This document shows, piece by piece, positions 59,701 through 60,000 of a stretch of DNA of 60,000 nt. Numbering within the stretch: position 1 is the first letter of the stretch; every line of letters begins with the position of its first letter. The notes under the pieces were generated by a model. It did no database searches, was not told where the DNA came from, and saw only the letters and a program-made list of their open reading frames with translations. The position numbers and the translations under genes were made by a program. The stretch lies in NCBI GenBank assembly GCA_903813345.2, contig CAIIXF020000002.1, positions 12,856,150 through 12,916,149 on the forward strand. The letters run 5' to 3'. This DNA is from Owenia fusiformis. Its lineage: Eukaryota; Annelida; Polychaeta; Sabellida; Oweniidae.

Positions 59701-60000
59701 GCATTACTTACAGTGAAAAAGTTTGAGAAAAGTTTCAGCGTTTTACAATATAACTCTGGTTCTTGAAGCTTCTCTAGTTGTGCCCTCAGATCTTTAGACA
59801 CCTTCCCAGTGAGCAAAGGAGATACCCCTGATGTGGCATTTTCTGCTGAACAAAATCAGACATTAATACATATACACGTGAAGTTTTATTAATTTAAATA
59901 TTCAAGATATGTAGTCCTTATATAGAGTACTTACATTTCCATATAGAGTAGAGTACACATGTACTTACCAGCAGTTCCAATAATCTCAGACCAAGGCCGT
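32592..60000 (-). CDS. WDR17: WD repeat-containing protein 17, C-terminal ~606 residues (15 exons, partial)
   Basis: Fifteen exons on the minus strand: 59969-60000 (partial), 59712-59845, 59057-59182, 58562-58714, 58131-58195, 57377-57607, 56765-56864, 56181-56323, 36720-36831, 36330-36471, 35818-35920, 35284-35385, 34160-34242, 33085-33256 and 32592-32711 (stop TGA). All have GT-AG borders, and the phases agree at every junction except 34160/33256. Recognised from the conserved C-terminal half of WDR17: segments such as YCELMVDLGE, APGVSLDYWKSLAD, IRGNELELAVSIG, YCGELLALSAYVGAL and the C-terminus MWSKVNPFSPLATGARINPF. This half is a helical, TPR-like solenoid; the WD40 domains lie beyond the window edge. 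Vertebrate WDR17 is about 1,300 residues, so roughly half is present. Its molecular role is poorly known. The intron 36832-56180 is 19.3 kb and houses another gene. Assignment is from memory of the family, not an alignment. Confidence 0.93.
33085..33256 (-). CDS. WDR17: WDR17 penultimate coding exon
   Basis: Acceptor GTATTACAG, donor CAG|GTAAGA. Encodes 57 codons including ERIGVEPYPVERG and MPSHSDVHMSVLNGRRIQ. Starts with one base of a split codon, so the preceding exon should leave two bases. Confidence 0.88.
33293..33393 (-). pseudogene. Decayed tandem duplicate of the WDR17 penultimate exon
   Basis: Minus-strand sequence here aligns by eye over about 100 bp with the adjacent exon 33,085-33,256, for example ACTCTGTTGAGTGGGG against CCCTGTTGAGAGGGG and AGCTAGATGCCCAATCAC against AGCTATGCCAAGTCAC. 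Indels and TGA codons break the frame, and no good splice sites frame it. It is a dead exon copy, about 100-150 bp upstream of the live one. Confidence 0.7.
33420..34159. other. WDR17 intron sequence, nothing clear
   Basis: No further exon identified with confidence. A CCACTAGATGGCA word at 33,893-33,905 resembles a CTCF core. Confidence 0.4.
34160..34242 (-). CDS. WDR17: WDR17 exon (3' border uncertain)
   Basis: Acceptor TTTTTTCCCAG. Encodes YLLKSRQPNIPLSEQQLDLD then LAAWRSQ. The best-looking donor is AAG|GTGAAC, which leaves one base and does not fit the next exon; a weaker GAG|GTCACA seven bases earlier would fit. A small unseen exon between the two is also possible. Confidence 0.85.
34646..35216 (-). 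mobile_element. 571 bp TTAA-flanked element, copy 3 (full length, inverted)
   Basis: Independent insertion in a WDR17 intron, with TTAA at 34,642-34,645 and 35,217-35,220 and unrelated sequence outside. It differs from copy 1 at scattered positions. The 79-codon ORF (34,656-34,895) stays open with a Lys-to-Ile change. Together with copy 1 it defines the ends and the TTAA target duplication. Confidence 0.88.
35284..35385 (-). CDS. WDR17: WDR17 exon
   Basis: Acceptor TTTCTTTCCAG, donor TAG|GTAGGC. Encodes YCGELLALSAYVGALVAIGR and a following stretch ending PLFEHT. Phases fit both neighbours. Confidence 0.93.
35818..35920 (-). CDS. WDR17: WDR17 exon
   Basis: Acceptor GTAATTATAG, donor AA|GTAGGA. 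Encodes KVADVYPVLQLLGYIMTEKL. It has no ATG-led ORF long enough to draw attention; it is needed to reconcile the phases of the exons on either side and does so exactly (103 bp). Confidence 0.88.
36104..36178. repeat. Degenerate TATTG microsatellite
   Basis: TTGTATTGTATTC and variants. Same motif as the microsatellite in the satellite array at 1,609-21,240, in a WDR17 intron. Confidence 0.7.
36330..36471 (-). CDS. WDR17: WDR17 exon
   Basis: Acceptor TTTCATTTAAG, donor AAAG|GTAACT. Encodes MQKCLKKAETLLSQSSPEDC and PEKALDVGLEHIK. Confidence 0.93.
36720..36831 (-). CDS. WDR17: WDR17 exon after the giant intron
   Basis: Acceptor TTATGATTCCAG, donor AAG|GTATCA. Encodes ELAVDLLKDTDDSERHLVRL and SQSEIDDLHSK. 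First exon downstream of the 19.3 kb intron; the split codon TG|G joins cleanly to the exon at 56,181. Confidence 0.93.
36832..37708. other. 3' end of the 19.3 kb WDR17 intron, AT-rich
   Basis: Between about 37,030 and 37,570 words such as GTACAATTGGT and GTACAATGGATGAAC recur irregularly, suggesting a very degenerate repeat. No coding signal. Confidence 0.4.
37709..38135. mobile_element. ~430 bp inverted-repeat element
   Basis: AGCTTATCCAAAGTTACAT near 37,782 is matched by ATGTAACTTTGGATAAGCT near 38,057, and the match continues inward for about 60 bp at roughly 80% identity. The outer ends (CAGGGTGTCC at the left) are not symmetrical, so the boundaries are approximate. No ORF. Confidence 0.6.
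38480..38921. mobile_element. ~440 bp MITE with GTAAAACCTGTATA ends
   Basis: Left end GTAAAACCTGTATACGTGAAC and right end GTTCACTATATGCAGGTTTT are inverted, with TA flanks. Internal CACCTCTCTAATGTGAACAC repeats follow the left end. TA flanks and tip suggest a pogo/mariner-type element; this is inferred. Confidence 0.6.
39091..39243. repeat. 76-77 bp tandem duplication
   Basis: TTAGCAAGATAAGCTAAGTT and flanks occur twice in a row with a few differences. Confidence 0.85.
39915..42433 (-). repeat. 3' LTR (2,519 bp)
   Basis: Unusually long LTR. Holds a palindromic repeat array (40,120-40,722), a cluster of GGCGGGA words (41,000-41,285) and an opposite cluster of TCCCGCC words (41,710-41,790). 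Confidence 0.93.
40120..40722. repeat. Array of TCATCCTTAATGGATGA palindromes in the 3' LTR
   Basis: About 14 copies of an imperfect palindrome (TCATCC, 4-5 bases, GGATGA), spaced roughly 35-40 bp apart, degenerate at the left (ATCCTTTATGGAT) and more uniform at the right. Possibly protein-binding sites or RNA hairpins of the element. Confidence 0.9.
42434..42450 (-). other. Polypurine tract of the retrotransposon
   Basis: On the minus strand TTTTTTAGGGGAGTAA directly precedes the 3' LTR start TGTAGCG, the position expected for the plus-strand primer. Confidence 0.75.
42604..42731. repeat. Three CCTCAACACACTGAGG hairpins
   Basis: A 16 bp stem-loop (CCTCA, six bases, TGAGG) occurs three times at ~55-60 bp intervals just inside the 3' end of the retrotransposon interior. 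Function unknown. Confidence 0.85.
43153..43300. repeat. 74 bp tandem duplication inside the retrotransposon
   Basis: TTCCATCTGAGCATTCCTCT through GCTCCCATCA occurs twice with no spacer. Confidence 0.88.
43680..43808 (-). pseudogene. Retroelement aspartic protease fragment
   Basis: Frame between two stops contains YTALVDTGSQISIISEE, the catalytic D-T-G motif of retropepsins (codons at 43,773-43,781). It ends at TAG about 25 codons later, too early for a full protease of ~100 residues, and a TGA lies nine codons before ALVDTG. It is in the same frame register as the CCHC knuckle upstream, but stops intervene. Confidence 0.8.
43930..44048 (-). pseudogene. Gag nucleocapsid: CCHC knuckle plus a frameshifted second one
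   Basis: 44,007-44,048 encodes a perfect C-X2-C-X4-H-X4-C motif (CIICKSESHFKAKC). Further on, CFLCEK and KHYISEC would form a second knuckle, but a run of nine A at about 43,952-43,960 puts them out of frame. Two fewer A, or a -1 ribosomal shift, would join them. Stops follow soon after. Confidence 0.78.
44392..44979 (-). CDS. Gag-like ORF of the LTR element (195 codons)
   Basis: Longest open frame of the retrotransposon interior, open upstream to 45,069 without another ATG in that stretch. Position right after the primer site and before the CCHC and DTG motifs identifies it as gag. The sequence is Pro/Thr/Ser-rich with no capsid fold I can name. Downstream gag pieces (44,104-44,364 and 43,820-44,110) lie in other frames, so the original gag is interrupted. 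Confidence 0.65.
   Translation of the reverse strand: MKLVNPIFVIDDDPQPDGIGDLTMASGVTRTGPTGRFDISPVTPVTSFNPFIQWYPDNRPRFQEGGEMHKHLYTNGKSIGRNQEGTDEPSVVQSSGPNNPVWTSFMSRATPCAVVETTTARSSARVNEETADYGTKFFLDTTRSYHMSSNPNGYTVRKSDVKECSHPSLCPESEYRKTLTKTSHLCLKDCHLQYI
45368..45384 (-). other. Primer-binding site, tRNA-Leu type
   Basis: On the minus strand TGGTGTCAGATGTGGGA begins two bases after the 5' LTR. It matches the complement of a tRNA-Leu 3' end as I recall it, with one mismatch. It fixes the element's orientation. Confidence 0.8.
45595..46197. repeat. Array of TCATCCTTAATGGATGA palindromes in the 5' LTR
   Basis: Same array as in the 3' LTR, offset by about 5,475 bp. Confidence 0.9.
47427..48529 (+). 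mobile_element. 1,103 bp Tc1/mariner-type transposon, TA target duplication
   Basis: Ends CAGGGTGGGCC and GGCCCACCCTG lie between duplicated TA; the other LTR shows the empty site GAGTATACTTG. Terminal inverted repeats exceed 100 bp with few mismatches. The interior keeps only the 3' end of a transposase, so it is non-autonomous. It inserted after the retrotransposon, as only one LTR has it. Confidence 0.93.
48179..48376 (+). pseudogene. Tc1/mariner transposase C-terminal remnant
   Basis: The 65-codon frame contains SVQELQQRITLCWEQL, NAAINKWCHRL and the terminal QGGHIEHLL, typical of the last part of Tc1/mariner/IS630-type transposases. The N-terminal DNA-binding part and the DDE/D catalytic core are missing. 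Confidence 0.75.
49152..49323 (+). promoter_or_regulatory. Short upstream region of the TRIM gene
   Basis: Only 172 bp separate the foldback MITE from the TRIM start codon. No clear TATA box. A GTTAAACAG at about 49,293-49,301 could be a splice acceptor for a 5' UTR exon further upstream. Confidence 0.3.
49324..51441 (+). CDS. TRIM-family RING E3 ubiquitin ligase with NHL-like propeller (705 aa, intronless)
   Basis: Probable ubiquitin ligase. RING finger: C17, C20, C32, H34, C37, C40, C56, C59. B-box 1 spans about 101-141 (CDIC ... CVGC ... CESC ... H). B-box 2 spans 168-199 (C168, H171, C180, D183, C188, C191, H196, H199). A charged helical region, about 205-310, fits a coiled coil. From about 390 to 700, NHL-like beta-propeller blades (QDICIDNKDNVIVV, LYLLSPDGCFV) suggest target binding, as in TRIM2/3/32/71-type proteins. 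An acidic insert (about 533-551) interrupts the propeller. Start: first in-frame ATG with A at -3; a second Met is at residue 6. It lies antisense inside the 19.3 kb WDR17 intron. A single-exon structure is common in expanded invertebrate TRIM families; a retrocopy origin is possible, but no poly(A) tail or target duplication was seen. Exact orthology is unknown. Confidence 0.95.
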   Translation: MSIVKMELDPLMDSMTCIICTEVLNDPRSLPCMHSYCRKCIQDIMDKSEDKKEVPCPVCREACPIPEQGAAGLKVNFFANSVLDAMKDHSASTSSSDIWNCDICLQDNRKAPALSKCVGCNEKLCESCVRSHKFSRFTKSHKVLSLSGDTSQDATATINLLSQWTLYCKEHVSEPLKYYCKKDECLICQDCFVISHQGHPCDNIEATARNNQKNLNSVIDLGRQRLDKYDAYINEGHIQKQTIEKNLEDSKAKLIEDRRKIHAKVDAFYNALEAEAATMGAASVKNTIAHLADLQFDRDAIGNTITQLENLQKHGNPADVVYMIPDINLKREVWSIPPNLGFSPATPIEVCCSQIDDSMITFGSLNASSSFGNQDDAHHDVNIVSTKLMGHKSMIKKSMGVLQNGDIVTAEVEVMKSDLNDYKEKKPTRIVIYDKTWSVKKILDIKTGVEKTIGGMTVTPDNCIAVTYKMEDRSMVKIFNHKGIQVRELLTPSIECPNTIAMNHLNELVILDCAHGRIHYIDFETGEDKIKQKENESDSDAESCKSDDEEQITSILDDSNIAVNSRNDVIVAEKSCGVNAYNRNGKQLFQFDGTDDNIELENVQDICIDNKDNVIVVGEHNLYLLSPDGCFVKRWKIEHLIGNFDNLQIYTCAALNMKGDLIVDSLEMCNVVRTINYEAKYLDWFNNIFGGKDEDTLWFSDFFNL
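51585..52690. repeat. 124 bp minisatellite, ~9 copies, just downstream of the TRIM stop
   Basis: Unit contains ATGTACAAAGGCCTTATTCC, TTAGACTCAAAGTCAGTGAC and GAACAAACTGTAGATAGTGC. Variants TCAGTG/TCACTG and TCTATG/TCTGTG recur at intervals of about three units. It begins ~145 bp after the stop codon, so it may be in the 3' UTR. Confidence 0.93.
52691..53691. other. Non-coding intron sequence
   Basis: Holds a 122-codon ORF (52,999-53,367) with no recognisable domain and no codon signature, probably chance. CCACAGAGGGCGCTA at 52,760 resembles a CTCF core. Confidence 0.45.
53692..54793. mobile_element. ~1.1 kb foldback DNA transposon remnant
   Basis: Left end TAGTAGCCCGGACAGAATTG is inverted at the right end (CAATTCTGTCTGGGCTACTA). 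The arms, about 260 bp each, match at roughly 85-90%, including AACATCTCTTAATTTGTTG. The ~580 bp centre has a transposase-like remnant. Target duplication is probably TA but not clean. Confidence 0.8.
54080..54215 (+). pseudogene. Possible DDE transposase C-terminal fragment
   Basis: One frame reads DMKRWSRNVRG, then SFQELQTVISEAIKKLKNN, resembling the region after the last catalytic residue in Tc1/mariner-like transposases. The frame is broken upstream (frameshift near 54,115) and ends at TGA. Confidence 0.45.
54983..55315. mobile_element. 333 bp hAT-type MITE with 8 bp target duplication
   Basis: GTCTTGAC flanks both sides (54,975-54,982 and 55,316-55,323). The ends AAGAGGTGTCACAGA and TCTGTGACATCTCTA are inverted, and subterminal GTTCCG/CGGAAC words are also in inverted symmetry. 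An 8 bp duplication and A/G-rich tip ending TGTCACAG fit the hAT superfamily. No transposase. Confidence 0.88.
55636..56044. mobile_element. 409 bp MITE with TTA target duplication (PIF/Harbinger-like)
   Basis: Ends GGGGAGGCATCAAAGGTTCG and its inverse with one mismatch; arms continue to ACTAAATAAATCTAG. TTA is present on both sides (55,633-55,635 and 56,045-56,047). Superfamily is inferred from the 3 bp duplication. Confidence 0.82.
56181..56323 (-). CDS. WDR17: WDR17 exon before the giant intron
   Basis: Acceptor TATTATTTCAG, donor ATG|GTGAGT. Encodes KAMSKLIRGNELELAVSIGR and ends RRCENIGK plus a split Trp codon. Confidence 0.94.
56324..56764. other. WDR17 intron
   Basis: No feature beyond AT-rich sequence and a short ATGTCACC ... 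GGTGACAT inverted pair near 56,377-56,410. Confidence 0.5.
56765..56864 (-). CDS. WDR17: WDR17 exon
   Basis: Acceptor GTATTAACAG, donor CAG|GTAAAT. Encodes MLHNTADTLADWYFRNGSPI then CCHLSVDHCQ. Confidence 0.93.
57377..57607 (-). CDS. WDR17: WDR17 exon
   Basis: Acceptor TTTTGATTTTCAG, donor AAG|GTGAAA. Encodes 76 full codons: HADFLMEQENELAIPFCIAT, KKCVDFLTSQGHLQEAMLVA and a low-complexity Pro/Lys/Asn stretch at the end. Confidence 0.94.
57608..58130. other. WDR17 intron
   Basis: AT-rich; CACCACCTGCCATTTG and CCGCCAAATGCC words near 57,975-58,075 look like a degenerate repeat. No exon signal. Confidence 0.45.
58131..58195 (-). CDS. WDR17: WDR17 exon (65 bp)
   Basis: Acceptor TATTTACATAG, donor TAG|GTGAGT. 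Encodes WERAMAVAPGVSLDYWKSLA, a highly conserved stretch of the family. Confidence 0.93.
58562..58714 (-). CDS. WDR17: WDR17 exon
   Basis: Acceptor CATTACTTGCAG, donor GAG|GTGAAT; 51 codons in phase 0. Encodes SAAQELEMVKMSRSSG, LREAANMHIRLGNIQRYCEL and MVDLGE. Confidence 0.94.
59057..59182 (-). CDS. WDR17: WDR17 exon
   Basis: Acceptor ATATTGCAG, donor GCT|GTAAGT; 42 codons in phase 0. Encodes HPGGSQNLWELVGVINGK and GIMHSKHLTKYKA. Confidence 0.93.
59183..59711. other. WDR17 intron, nothing recognised
   Basis: AT-rich sequence without repeats or exon signals that I can support. Confidence 0.5.
59712..59845 (-). CDS. WDR17: WDR17 exon
   Basis: Acceptor ATTTTGTTCAG, donor ACT|GTAAGT. Encodes ENATSGVSPLLTGKVSKDLR and LEKLQEPELYCKTLKLFSNF. 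Phase agrees with the edge exon. Confidence 0.92.
59969..60000 (-). CDS. WDR17: WDR17 exon, cut by the window edge
   Basis: Donor CTG|GTAAGT. Encodes RPWSEIIGTA before the split Ala codon that joins the exon at 59,845. The rest of the exon and the WD40 half of the protein lie beyond 60,000. Confidence 0.85.

Overview
This is animal nuclear DNA: AT-rich, intron-containing genes with GT-AG splice sites, long satellite arrays and many transposon families. The coding content (a WDR17 orthologue and an intronless RING/B-box/NHL-like TRIM gene) together with the repeat load suggests an invertebrate metazoan, perhaps a marine deuterostome or lophotrochozoan. The species cannot be fixed from sequence alone.

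Layout. (1) 1-1,526: small repeats and a MITE. (2) 1,527-22,812: a head-to-tail array of eight 2.4-2.9 kb units (the eighth truncated). Each unit carries a (CCAA)n tract, a (TATTG)n microsatellite, five splice-acceptor-led exon-like blocks and 3-6 copies of a ~166 bp G-tract subrepeat. One exon-like block has an internal 96 bp (87 bp in the last unit) frame-preserving duplication, and one reading frame through it is open in all eight units. (3) 22,230-31,115: an almost perfect direct duplication of 4,443 bp whose two breakpoints both lie inside inverted-repeat elements. (4) 32,592-60,000, minus strand: the C-terminal part of WDR17, 15 exons including the stop codon and a partial exon at the window edge; the N-terminal WD40 part lies outside.

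The WDR17 intron from 36,832 to 56,180 is 19.3 kb. It holds the plus-strand TRIM-like gene (49,324-51,441) and a nested set of mobile elements. A TTAA-flanked foldback MITE (39,289-49,151) is interrupted in its right arm by an LTR retrotransposon (39,915-49,013, minus orientation, tRNA-Leu-type primer site, gag-like ORF, CCHC knuckles, DTG protease, no reverse transcriptase found). The 5' LTR of that element is in turn interrupted by a Tc1/mariner-type element (47,427-48,529). Several other MITEs with readable target duplications lie in the same intron and nearby: hAT-like (8 bp), Harbinger-like (TTA or TAA), TA-flanked and TTAA-flanked.

The two real protein genes are WDR17 (poorly understood WD-repeat protein) and the TRIM gene (probable E3 ubiquitin ligase); they are antisense and nested, with no functional link evident. 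The most unusual material is the exon-bearing satellite array and the nested retroelement whose LTRs contain dense palindromic repeats.
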